Below, one piece after another: positions 40,544-48,347 of a DNA stretch of 64,000 nt. The DNA is from an uncultured Acetatifactor sp. (GTDB lineage: Bacteria; Bacillota; Clostridia; Lachnospirales; Lachnospiraceae), in the NCBI GenBank assembly GCA_910578185.1, contig CAJTPN010000002.1:212245-276244 (forward strand), in the 5' to 3' direction. The notes beneath the pieces are model-generated. The model was not told the origin of the DNA and searched no databases. It saw only the letters and a list, made by a program, of their open reading frames with translations. A program made the translations under genes and the position numbers. Numbering within the stretch: position 1 is the stretch's first letter; every line of letters begins with the position of its first letter.

Positions 40544-41661
40544 AGATACTGGGAATCGGTCTAATCGGCTTTTTTCTTCTGGTATTTCAGAAGTTTGTCT
40601 ATGAAAAATTATGGTACCGACACTTAAGCGTTCATATCGGTTTTGCCCAGGATCATATCTTTGAAGGAGAGCAGGGAGAGCTGAAAGAACGGATCGAAAA
40701 CAGGAAATGGCTTCCTCTCGCCATGCTCAAGGTGAAATTCAAGACGGACAAGCGGCTTCATTTTGACAATCATAAAGGTTCCCGCACCACCGATCAGTAT
40801 TACAGAAACGATGTGTTTCGCATAGGGGGCGGAGAAAAAGTGACTCGAACGCTTAAATTCATTGGAGTCAGAAGGGGATATTACACTATAAATGAAATTG
40901 ATCTGGTGGCCTCCGACTTGTTTTTCTTAGACCAGATGATTTCGGAACAGCAAATCAGTGCGGAAATTTACGTGTATCCCCGTCCATATGACAGCAATAA
41001 GCTATATCAGTCCCTGATACAACTTAACGGGGAGATTTTGTCCAAACGTCATCTGCTGGAAGATCCTTTTGAATACAGGGGCATCCGCGAATATCAGCCC
41101 TATGACGACATGCGCCGCATCAATTGGAAGGCAACGGCCAAAACAGGTGCCTTGAAGGTCAATGAGAAGAATTACACCTCTTTGAAAAACGTTCGGATCT
41201 TTTTTAATATACAGGATGACAATATCTTAAAAAAAGAGGATTGTGTGGAAATATCTCTGCGCATTGTGGCGTCTTTGTGCGCTTTTTTTCTGCGACAGGG
41301 AATTCAGGTCTCCTGTTATGGAAATGGGGTTGATATTGTAACTCATCAACCTGTCTCCATAGGTTCAAAAGGCGGTCAGGGACAAATGGATGCCATTTAC
41401 AGGGCACTGGCAAGAGTTGACATCGAACAGCCAGCGGCGGATTTTGCTAAAATTTATGAAGAAAAGCTGTTTTGTGGAGACTCAGGGGTCTTTTCTTGCT
41501 TTGTGGCTCCAAATCAATACGACGATTTTGTGAACTTATTGGAGCGGTACCGGGACACCAGGAGACCTTTTATATGGTTTTATCCAGTTTCCCAACACCG
41601 TCAACCAAAACTCCCTCCTGCTCTGGCAAAATTTATCACTGTAGTGTATCCGGAAGTATAG
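40540..41661 (+). CDS. DUF58 domain protein
   Basis: A 373-residue protein with one N-terminal membrane helix (3-19), a beta-rich region, and the DUF58 signature at about 175-215 (Phe-Glu-Tyr-Arg-Gly-Ile-Arg-Glu-Tyr-Gln-Pro-Tyr-Asp-Asp then Ile-Asn-Trp-Lys-Ala-Thr-Ala-Lys). Downstream is a von Willebrand A-like fold. Such proteins are clients or partners of MoxR ATPases. ATGA overlap couples it to the moxR gene. Precise role unknown. Confidence 0.9.
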   Translation: MKILGIGLIGFFLLVFQKFVYEKLWYRHLSVHIGFAQDHIFEGEQGELKERIENRKWLPLAMLKVKFKTDKRLHFDNHKGSRTTDQYYRNDVFRIGGGEKVTRTLKFIGVRRGYYTINEIDLVASDLFFLDQMISEQQISAEIYVYPRPYDSNKLYQSLIQLNGEILSKRHLLEDPFEYRGIREYQPYDDMRRINWKATAKTGALKVNEKNYTSLKNVRIFFNIQDDNILKKEDCVEISLRIVASLCAFFLRQGIQVSCYGNGVDIVTHQPVSIGSKGGQGQMDAIYRALARVDIEQPAADFAKIYEEKLFCGDSGVFSCFVAPNQYDDFVNLLERYRDTRRPFIWFYPVSQHRQPKLPPALAKFITVVYPEV

Positions 41662-41685
41662 CGTCCTATGGAAAGGGGCTCCCAA

Positions 41686-42945
41686 ATGAATATAAAACGA
41701 ATTGAATATCTAAAAGAATTCTTGACGGAACAAATGAATCATTGGATGCTTTTTCCCTTGGCACTGACTTTTATGGGTCTCGATCGGGAGCTGACCGGAA
41801 TGCACAAACCTGATTTGCCCTTTTGGTTCTTTTTAAGCGTTATCCCCCTGATTTTCTTTGTGTTCAGATGTATGTTTAAACGATTTTATCTTTTTGCCCT
41901 TCAACATATAGCAGTTATGGGCATAGTGATTTTTATCTCAAAACCTGGTTCCATGCATGGAATTATCAGTGTGAGTTTTACATTCCTATATGCGCTTTTG
42001 TCACTCTTTTTACTGTTGAAGAAAAAGACGGTCTATTGTGATCCCATACAGCTGCCTGTGGGAGTGATCATATCCGCAGTGGCAATGGCGCTGCAATGGT
42101 GGCATTATGAGGGCCAGGACAGTTGGGATACCTATTATTTCATGGCTTTAATTGCATCCATCGCCCTGTTTTTTATTATCTTTTATCTACAGCGATACCT
42201 GGATTTTTTGGTGGTAAACAGAAGCAGTACCGGTTATCTGCCAGCCTCTGAAATGCTTCGGTCAGGTTTGGGGCTTGCCGTGGGTTACACCTTGTTTGGA
42301 ACAGCTATTTTGATTGTCAGTACACATTTTGGATGGTTTTCCAAAATTGCGCAGTACATTGCAAATGTTATACTTGGCATTTTCAAATGGATCTTTTCCG
42401 GACTTCCGAAAGTGGAGTCGGAAGTAATCCCAGAAGTGACGGACCGGTATGGGGATGTTATAACCCCGGAACTTCCGCAGAATGAAACGTTTTGGCTGTG
42501 GAATATCATAGGAAAGATTGTAGGATACATTTTTTTGCTGGCCATTGCCTATGTGACTGTAAAATTTCTGATCAGGTTCCTCAAGTGGCTGCAAAATTTC
42601 ATGTTCTACCACAAGCCTTCTGAAGATCTTCAGGAAGACGAGGTCTATGATGAGCGAGAGCCATGTGATGTAGAAAAAGAGTTTGGAAAAAAGAAGCTAA
42701 GCTTCTTTACAGCTCTGTCCCCTCGGGAAAAGATTCGAAAGTTATATAAAAAGAGACTGCTTTCCGCCGCTATCGTGATGCCGGAACGTGAAAGCGCCCG
42801 TCTGGAATATGAGACCGCAAGAGAGTGGGAGAGAAAACTTGAGACGGAAGGAATGGCGGATATCTACGAACAGGCCCGATACTCCCGCCGGGAGGTGACT
42901 GCGGCGGATGTAAAAAAAATGAGATATGCCTGTCGAAACAGATAG
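41686..42945 (+). CDS. Membrane protein of the MoxR-DUF58 cluster (DUF4129-like tail)
   Basis: A 419-residue protein with about seven membrane helices in the first 300 residues and a soluble C-terminal domain of about 110 residues. The C-terminal part has Arg-Glu-Lys-Ile-Arg-Lys-Leu-Tyr-Lys-Lys-Arg-Leu and Tyr-Glu-x-Ala-Arg-Tyr, like DUF4129 tails of membrane transglutaminases, but the transglutaminase Cys-His-Asp domain is absent. ATG at 41686 has AAAGGGG at 7 bp. It completes the MoxR-DUF58-membrane module and overlaps the region upstream of the radical SAM gene. Confidence 0.72.
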   Translation: MNIKRIEYLKEFLTEQMNHWMLFPLALTFMGLDRELTGMHKPDLPFWFFLSVIPLIFFVFRCMFKRFYLFALQHIAVMGIVIFISKPGSMHGIISVSFTFLYALLSLFLLLKKKTVYCDPIQLPVGVIISAVAMALQWWHYEGQDSWDTYYFMALIASIALFFIIFYLQRYLDFLVVNRSSTGYLPASEMLRSGLGLAVGYTLFGTAILIVSTHFGWFSKIAQYIANVILGIFKWIFSGLPKVESEVIPEVTDRYGDVITPELPQNETFWLWNIIGKIVGYIFLLAIAYVTVKFLIRFLKWLQNFMFYHKPSEDLQEDEVYDEREPCDVEKEFGKKKLSFFTALSPREKIRKLYKKRLLSAAIVMPERESARLEYETAREWERKLETEGMADIYEQARYSRREVTAADVKKMRYACRNR

Positions 42946-42985
42946 ACAAACATGCTTACATCAACTCAATGAAGGTAGGTTGTAT

Positions 42986-44890
42986 ATGATAGAACATATT
43001 TTTGAAGAAAAGCTTGCGCTGTCCGATGATATATTGATGCGGATCGAAAAGCCTGAGCGCTATATTGGTCATGAGGTAAATGCTGTAATAAAAGACAAAT
43101 CCCGGGTAGCAGTGCGCTTTGCAATGTGCTTTCCGGATGTCTACGAAATCGGTATGTCACATCTTGGTATTCAGATTTTGTACGATATGTTCAATTCCAT
43201 GGAAGATGTGTGGTGTGAAAGGGTCTATTCCCCCTGGGTGGACTTGGATGCACTGATGCGCAGAGAAAAAATCCCGTTATTTGCTCTGGAATCACAGGAT
43301 CCCATAAAAGAGTTTGACTTCCTTGGAATCACCATTCAATATGAGATGTGCTATACTAATATCCTTCAAATATTGGATTTGGCACAGCTTCCGTTACTTG
43401 CTTCCCAGCGGGGGGAAGATTGTCCCATTGTCATAGGAGGTGGTCCCTGCACCTATAATCCGGAACCATTGGCGGACTTTTTTGACATTTTCTATATTGG
43501 TGAAGGAGAAACGCGATATGAGGAATTATTATCCCTCTATAAAAATTGTCGGCAGCAGGGTTTTGATCGAGTGGAATTTCTACGGCGTGCCGCTAAAATT
43601 CCTGGGATGTATGTACCTCGGTTCTATGATGTGGAATATAACAAAGACGGTACCATAAAGCGCTTTTTTCCTTTGGAAGACGACATTCCCAAAACCGTGA
43701 TAAAAGAAGTTGTTATGGATGTGACCAATACTTATTATCCCACCAAACCCGTGGTTCCCTTTATCAAGGTGATACAGGACCGAGTGGTGTTGGAAATACA
43801 ACGCGGTTGCATCAGGGGCTGTCGTTTCTGCCAGGCTGGGCAGTTGTATCGGCCGGTGAGAGAGCGGGATGTGGAAATGCTAAAAAAATATGCTCTTGAA
43901 ATGCTGGCAAATACTGGATATGAAGAGATCTCTTTAAGTTCTCTAAGTTCCAGCGATTACTCTAAACTGCCTGAACTGATAGATTTTCTGATAGACGCAT
44001 GCGGCAGACAACACACCAATATCTCCCTGCCTTCCCTGAGAATAGACGCTTTTTCCCTTGATGTAATGCGTAAAGTCCAGGATATAAAAAAGTCCAGTTT
44101 AACTTTTGCTCCGGAGGCAGGAAGCCAAAGGCTTCGAAACGTTATTAACAAGGGACTTACGGAAGAGGAAATTTTAAAAGGCGCCTCACTTGCCTTTGAA
44201 GGCGGCTGGACAAGGGTAAAACTTTATTTTATGCTGGGACTGCCTACAGAAACCTTGGAAGACATCAGAGGAATTGCAGAACTATCCAACAAAATTGCAG
44301 CCACCTATTTTGAAACTGTTCCCAAAGAACAGCGAGGCGGAAACAGGTGCCAGATCATAACCAGTACATCCTTTTTTGTTCCAAAACCCTTTACACCTTT
44401 TCAGTGGGTACGCCAATGCACCAAGGAAGAATTTCTGGATAAAGCCTACCAGACAAGGACAGCAATTTCAGAACAGCTAAATCAGAAGAGCATCAAATAC
44501 AACTGGCATGAAGCGGATGCCAGCGTATTGGAAGGCGTATTGGCAAGAGGAGACAGACGGCTTGGACAGGTCATTCGGAAAGTATATGAAAAGGGATGTT
44601 TTTACGATGCCTGGGGAGAGTACTACAAAAATGATGTCTGGCTTCAAACCATTGAGGAATGCGGTCTTACGGTTGATTTTTACACACATAGAGAACGTTC
44701 CTTGGACGAAATTCTGCCTTGGGATTTTATTGACTGTGGTGTAACTAAAGAATTTTTAATCAGAGAATGGGAAAAGGCAAAGAAGGAAGAGACTTCCGAA
44801 AACTGCAGGCAAAAATGCCAGGGCTGCGGTGTGGCACGATTTGGCGGAGGAATCTGTGTAGAACCACAAAAGCGCCAAAGAAAGGATTGA
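42986..44890 (+). CDS. B12-binding-domain radical SAM protein (TIGR03960 family)
   Basis: A 634-residue radical SAM enzyme. The N-terminal half is a cobalamin-binding-like Rossmann region (Phe-Pro-Asp-Val-Tyr-Glu-Ile-Gly-Met-Ser-His-Leu-Gly). The iron-sulfur motif is Cys-Ile-Arg-Gly-Cys-Arg-Phe-Cys near 275. A C-terminal Cys-Gln-Gly-Cys-Gly-Val cluster may bind another iron-sulfur centre. The family always pairs with the TIGR03936/DUF2344 protein encoded 2 bp downstream and sits beside RNase G in many Clostridia, suggesting a conserved RNA- or ribosome-related modification. Reaction unknown. ATG at 42986 with AGGTAGG upstream. Confidence 0.9.
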   Translation: MIEHIFEEKLALSDDILMRIEKPERYIGHEVNAVIKDKSRVAVRFAMCFPDVYEIGMSHLGIQILYDMFNSMEDVWCERVYSPWVDLDALMRREKIPLFALESQDPIKEFDFLGITIQYEMCYTNILQILDLAQLPLLASQRGEDCPIVIGGGPCTYNPEPLADFFDIFYIGEGETRYEELLSLYKNCRQQGFDRVEFLRRAAKIPGMYVPRFYDVEYNKDGTIKRFFPLEDDIPKTVIKEVVMDVTNTYYPTKPVVPFIKVIQDRVVLEIQRGCIRGCRFCQAGQLYRPVRERDVEMLKKYALEMLANTGYEEISLSSLSSSDYSKLPELIDFLIDACGRQHTNISLPSLRIDAFSLDVMRKVQDIKKSSLTFAPEAGSQRLRNVINKGLTEEEILKGASLAFEGGWTRVKLYFMLGLPTETLEDIRGIAELSNKIAATYFETVPKEQRGGNRCQIITSTSFFVPKPFTPFQWVRQCTKEEFLDKAYQTRTAISEQLNQKSIKYNWHEADASVLEGVLARGDRRLGQVIRKVYEKGCFYDAWGEYYKNDVWLQTIEECGLTVDFYTHRERSLDEILPWDFIDCGVTKEFLIREWEKAKKEETSENCRQKCQGCGVARFGGGICVEPQKRQRKD

Positions 44891-44892
44891 TT

Positions 44893-45597
44893 ATGAGGAT
44901 TCGTATTAAATTCAGGAAATATGGATCTGTTCGATATATCGGACATTTGGATCTGATGCGCTTTTTTCAAAAGGCAATACGCAGAGCACAGATTGATGTC
45001 GCATATACCAGCGGATTCAGCCCACATCAGATTATGGCTTTTGCGGCGCCTTTGGGTGTCGGTATGACAAGCAACGGTGAATATATGGACATTGAGGTTC
45101 ACTCCATTGTATCATGTGAAAATTTGATGGATAAGCTCAACCACGCCAGTGTTCCCGGGATTGAAGTGATATCGGTCAAGATACTGCCTGAACATACGCC
45201 TAATGCCATGGCAAGCGTCGCCGCAGCCTCTTATACAGTGCGCTTCCGGGAAGGTCGGGCCCCGCAGGCAGAGCTTGTCGGTTTATTGCCATCATTTCTA
45301 TCCAGAGAGCAAATCCTAATCACCAAAAAGACCAAGAAAGGCTCCCGTGAATTAGATCTGAAAAAAGGGATTTTTCACCTGGAAATCCCCTCACCCGGTG
45401 TATTGTCCATGCTTGTGGACGCCTCCAGCGGGGGAAATATCAAGCCCATACATGTAGTCGAAGCAATTCTTGCCCAAAACGGAGAAACACTGCAGGAGAA
45501 CGCTTTATTGATCACCAGGGAGGATGTCTACACCAATCTTGGAAGCGAAGATCATCCCCGTTTCATTTCCTTGGGAGAGATCGGCAGTGATATGTAA
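44893..45597 (+). CDS. Radical SAM-associated protein (TIGR03936, DUF2344)
   Basis: A 234-residue partner of the preceding radical SAM enzyme. The opening Arg-Ile-Arg-Ile-Lys-Phe-x-Lys-Tyr-Gly-Ser-Val-Arg-Tyr-Ile-Gly-His-Leu-Asp and the Ser-Gly-Phe-Ser-Pro-His segment near 38 are signatures of DUF2344. ATG at 44893 with AAAGGA at 6 bp is the family start; the frame extends upstream inside the previous gene. Spacing of 2 bp implies one operon. Reaction unknown. Confidence 0.9.
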   Translation: MRIRIKFRKYGSVRYIGHLDLMRFFQKAIRRAQIDVAYTSGFSPHQIMAFAAPLGVGMTSNGEYMDIEVHSIVSCENLMDKLNHASVPGIEVISVKILPEHTPNAMASVAAASYTVRFREGRAPQAELVGLLPSFLSREQILITKKTKKGSRELDLKKGIFHLEIPSPGVLSMLVDASSGGNIKPIHVVEAILAQNGETLQENALLITREDVYTNLGSEDHPRFISLGEIGSDM

Positions 45598-45726
45598 CTT
45601 ATCCCTTCCCTGATGACCGGGCAGGATGTTGACCAATATGGTCAATGTATACTTTTGATAGATTGATTCGGCTGGTCAGCCGATAACTAATTGACCAAAA
45701 AAGTACCTTTCCAGGAGGATAAGTCC

Positions 45727-47409
45727 ATGAGCAGAACTATTTTGCCAAAAACATCCGTTAAAATAACAGCCAAAGAAGCTGCCCTGTGTAAGGCCACTGA
45801 CGCAAAACTTTTGTTCACCACATACAAGGGCAGAAACTGTGCTCTGACGATACAAAATGACCGGCTTTTGGCAGCATCCTTTTTTCCGCAAGTTCCCAGT
45901 AAAATCGGAGCTATTTATATTGGCAAGGTAAAAAATGTGGTCCAAAACCTTAATGCCTATTTTGTGGAAATTGCTAATGGCGAGATCTGTTTCCTGTCCC
46001 TGAAAAATGCAGCCGCTCCTTATCTTCTGAACCGCCGCTTTGACGGTCGCATATTGGAGGGCGACGAACTTCTGGTACAGGTGATATGCGATGCCCAAAA
46101 GACAAAGCGTGCTTCCGTAACTGCGGAAGTCACTTTGTCAAACGATTACTTTGCTCTGTTCCTGGGCTCCGCAAAGATTAATTATTCCCATAAGCTCAGC
46201 CCCGATACCAAAAAAGCTGTCAACAGACTTTTCACAGAATTGGCGCTTCAAAAAAATGGCTGTTTACTGCAAGGCTGTGATTATTTATTATCCATAAGCC
46301 AATCTGAAAAACTGCGTTCGGAAGGAATTCAATATGAAAAACTGATTTTGCCGCCCATAGGAATGATCGTGAGAACAAAAGCGGAAGAATGGAAGAGTCT
46401 TCCAGAGAAAAAAGACAGTCCAATACCGGTTGGTCTGGGGAACAGCAGCGAATTGATGAAATCTTTCTTTGATCTCACCGCACAATTTATTAAACTGTTG
46501 TATTTTGCCTCCCATAGAAGTTGTTTCTCTTGCCTGAAAGAAGCGCCCTTGCCATTTCAAGCAGCCATACAGCAATATATCACAGATGGAGAATATCCCT
46601 GGAACCCTTATACACAAATAGATCCGCCAGCTTCCCTGAAAGAAGAGCATTCCAAGCAGGAGCAATCCTCCATGGAGAAAGAACTTTCCTTGGACGGGCA
46701 GTTTTCAATGACAGAAGAGTGCGCCATGACAAACTGTTCCACAGATATGGAAGAAAATCATTCCATGGAACAAAAGCTTTCCATGGAAGAAGGACTTTCC
46801 AGGAAAGAACCATATTCCACAGCAGAAAAACGTTTTCAAGAAAAGAAGTCCAATGAACATTTCTTGGAAATTATTACGGATCAGAAATCCCTATATCATC
46901 AATTAGAACAATATGTAAACTCGGAATGTTTTCCTGCAGAACGTAATATCAAAGTACGTCTGTATCAGGACGATTTGTTATCCCTGTCCAAATTATATTC
47001 CATTGAGCGAAAATTAGAAACTGCTCTTGGAAACCGCGTTTGGCTTAAATCAGGCGGCTATCTGGTCATAGAACATACGGAAGCCTTAACTGTGATCGAC
47101 GTTAATTCAGGCAAATTCGAATCTAAAAAAGACGCTGAAAACGCTTATCGCAAAATTAATCTGGAAGCGGCTTGGGAAATTGCATTCCAGTTACGTCTGC
47201 GGAACCTTTCCGGAATCATTATTGTAGATTTTATCAACATGGAGTCGGCCAAGGCCAACAAAGAGCTTTTGGAATACTTGAGAGCCGCCGTAAAATACGA
47301 TAAGGTCAAGACCGGCATAGTGGATATGACCCCTCTTGGGTTGGTGGAAATCACCCGCAAAAAGGGAAATAAACCTTTAAGAGAACAATTTGAAAATAAT
47401 AAGGAGTAA
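45727..47409 (+). CDS. rng: Ribonuclease E/G family protein
   Basis: A 560-residue endoribonuclease. An S1-like domain lies at about 40-110 (Ile-Gly-Ala-Ile-Tyr-Ile-Gly-Lys-Val). The catalytic DNase I-like part ends with the metal ligands in Val-Ile-Asp-Val-Asn-Ser-Gly near 460 and Ile-Val-Asp-Phe-Ile-Asn-Met near 500. A Glu/Ser/Met-rich stretch of repeats at about 305-375 interrupts the domain. The protein ends at Pro-Leu-Arg-Glu-Gln-Phe, so the zinc-link Cys-x-x-Cys that holds E. coli RNase E/G dimers is absent. GGAGG precedes ATG by 7 bp. Confidence 0.9.
   Translation: MSRTILPKTSVKITAKEAALCKATDAKLLFTTYKGRNCALTIQNDRLLAASFFPQVPSKIGAIYIGKVKNVVQNLNAYFVEIANGEICFLSLKNAAAPYLLNRRFDGRILEGDELLVQVICDAQKTKRASVTAEVTLSNDYFALFLGSAKINYSHKLSPDTKKAVNRLFTELALQKNGCLLQGCDYLLSISQSEKLRSEGIQYEKLILPPIGMIVRTKAEEWKSLPEKKDSPIPVGLGNSSELMKSFFDLTAQFIKLLYFASHRSCFSCLKEAPLPFQAAIQQYITDGEYPWNPYTQIDPPASLKEEHSKQEQSSMEKELSLDGQFSMTEECAMTNCSTDMEENHSMEQKLSMEEGLSRKEPYSTAEKRFQEKKSNEHFLEIITDQKSLYHQLEQYVNSECFPAERNIKVRLYQDDLLSLSKLYSIERKLETALGNRVWLKSGGYLVIEHTEALTVIDVNSGKFESKKDAENAYRKINLEAAWEIAFQLRLRNLSGIIIVDFINMESAKANKELLEYLRAAVKYDKVKTGIVDMTPLGLVEITRKKGNKPLREQFENNKE
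46669..46800 (+). repeat. Degenerate 18-21-bp repeat in the RNase G gene
   Basis: TCCATGGAGAAAGAACTTTC (46669), TCCATGGAACAAAAGCTTTC (46762) and TCCATGGAAGAAGGACTTTC (46780) are the clearest units, with decayed copies between. They encode Ser-Met-Glu-x-x-Leu-Ser repeats. Confidence 0.8.
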
Positions 47410-47414
47410 AACAA

Positions 47415-47969
47415 GTGATGGAATTTCTCAGATTTGAAAAAGTAAAAGACGGAAAATATTTGAAAAACTATGAAATCACTTATCTGAATAAAGCAGGAAA
47501 AGAGAAGAAATACGAAATCGTCAGCCGAAGGGAATTAAGTGGAATAGAGGATGTGGGCGGACAGCCCAGCGGCGTTTCCATTGTGGCCACATGTAAGAAC
47601 AGACTCCTTTTGCTCCATGAATTCAGGATGGGAGTCAACCGCACTGTCTATAATTTATGTGCCGGAATGATAAATCCAAATGAAACCATTGAAGACTGCA
47701 TTGCAAGAGAATTATATGAAGAAACCGGCTTAAAGATCAAGGAAATCAAAAAAATCCTTCCTCCGTCTTTTGCCGCTGTAGCCATATCGGACACTACTAC
47801 ATATATTGCATTTGTGGAAGTCGAAGGCAACTTTGAAGATCACACATCCGAAAATGAGCAAATTGATGCAAATTTTTACGACAAAGATGAAGTACAAAAG
47901 CTATTGGAAACAGAACCCTTTAGTTCCAGAGCTCAAATGGCTGCATATTATTTTTCGCTGTATTCCTAA
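47415..47969 (+). CDS. Nudix hydrolase (ADP-ribose pyrophosphatase-like)
   Basis: A 184-residue hydrolase of nucleoside-diphosphate derivatives. The Nudix box is complete: Gly, five residues, Glu, seven residues, Arg-Glu-Leu-Tyr-Glu-Glu-Thr-Gly-Leu, at about 78-100. Substrate is probably ADP-ribose or a similar sugar nucleotide by overall form. The start is GTG at 47415 (GGAG at 8 bp) or the adjacent ATG at 47418. It follows the RNase G gene by 5 bp, so it belongs to the radical SAM-RNase operon. Confidence 0.9.
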   Translation: MMEFLRFEKVKDGKYLKNYEITYLNKAGKEKKYEIVSRRELSGIEDVGGQPSGVSIVATCKNRLLLLHEFRMGVNRTVYNLCAGMINPNETIEDCIARELYEETGLKIKEIKKILPPSFAAVAISDTTTYIAFVEVEGNFEDHTSENEQIDANFYDKDEVQKLLETEPFSSRAQMAAYYFSLYS

Positions 47970-48067
47970 ATACTTACAGCAAAATGTAATGATCTACTAA
48001 GCTAATGATCGCAGGAGCGTAAAAAGGTACCTTGGGGAACAGGTATCTAACTATTCGCAAAAGACAA

Positions 48068-48137
48068 CTTTAACGAATAATTGGTTGTGCTAATGGCTTT
48101 TTCATGTAGCCGCCATACAGCCAATTATTCGTTAAAG
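48068..48137. repeat. Long imperfect palindrome (17-bp perfect arms)
   Basis: CTTTAACGAATAATTGG at 48068-48084 is the exact reverse complement of 48121-48137. The stem extends inward through TTGT/ACAG and, past a bulge, ATGGC/GCCAT around a T-rich loop. It lies in the 378-bp gap after the Nudix gene and is not followed by a T-run, so a small repeat element is as likely as a terminator. Confidence 0.8.
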
Positions 48138-48164
48138 CTTCTTAAACTGTAATCCAATATCCTT

Positions 48165-48319
48165 TTATCTTGCACCCGTTACATCTATGGTCTTATCATA
48201 AATGCCGCCATTAGCAAGTATCGTTTTTTCACTGGCTTCATTTTTAACATCACAAAGAAGTTTTCTATTCCCATTGCTTTTGCATTCTGCATATTTAGAT
48301 GAAGCGCTTCATTTTCAAT
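48165..48319 (-). pseudogene. Remnant of a GNAT acetyltransferase gene
   Basis: Read on the minus strand, the segment encodes an Ala-Lys-Ala-Met-Gly-Ile-Glu-Asn stretch, then after a frameshift near 48270 Cys-Asp-Val-Lys-Asn-Glu-Ala-Ser-Glu-Lys-Thr-Ile-Leu-Ala-Asn-Gly-Gly and a stop. The second part matches the C-terminal GNAT pattern (Asn-x-Ala-Ser-x-x-x-Ile-x-x-Asn-Gly-Gly). No start codon or N-terminal half remains. Confidence 0.6.
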
Positions 48320-48347
48320 GGATACACAATTCCGAAAAGGGAGTTAT

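Noticed and set aside
48068..48137. Integron attC-like site
   Set aside because: CTTTAAC and GTTAAAG at the ends recall attC core sites, but the outermost bases do not fit RYYYAAC/GTTRRRY, the stem is uninterrupted by typical bulges and no integrase or cassette array is present.
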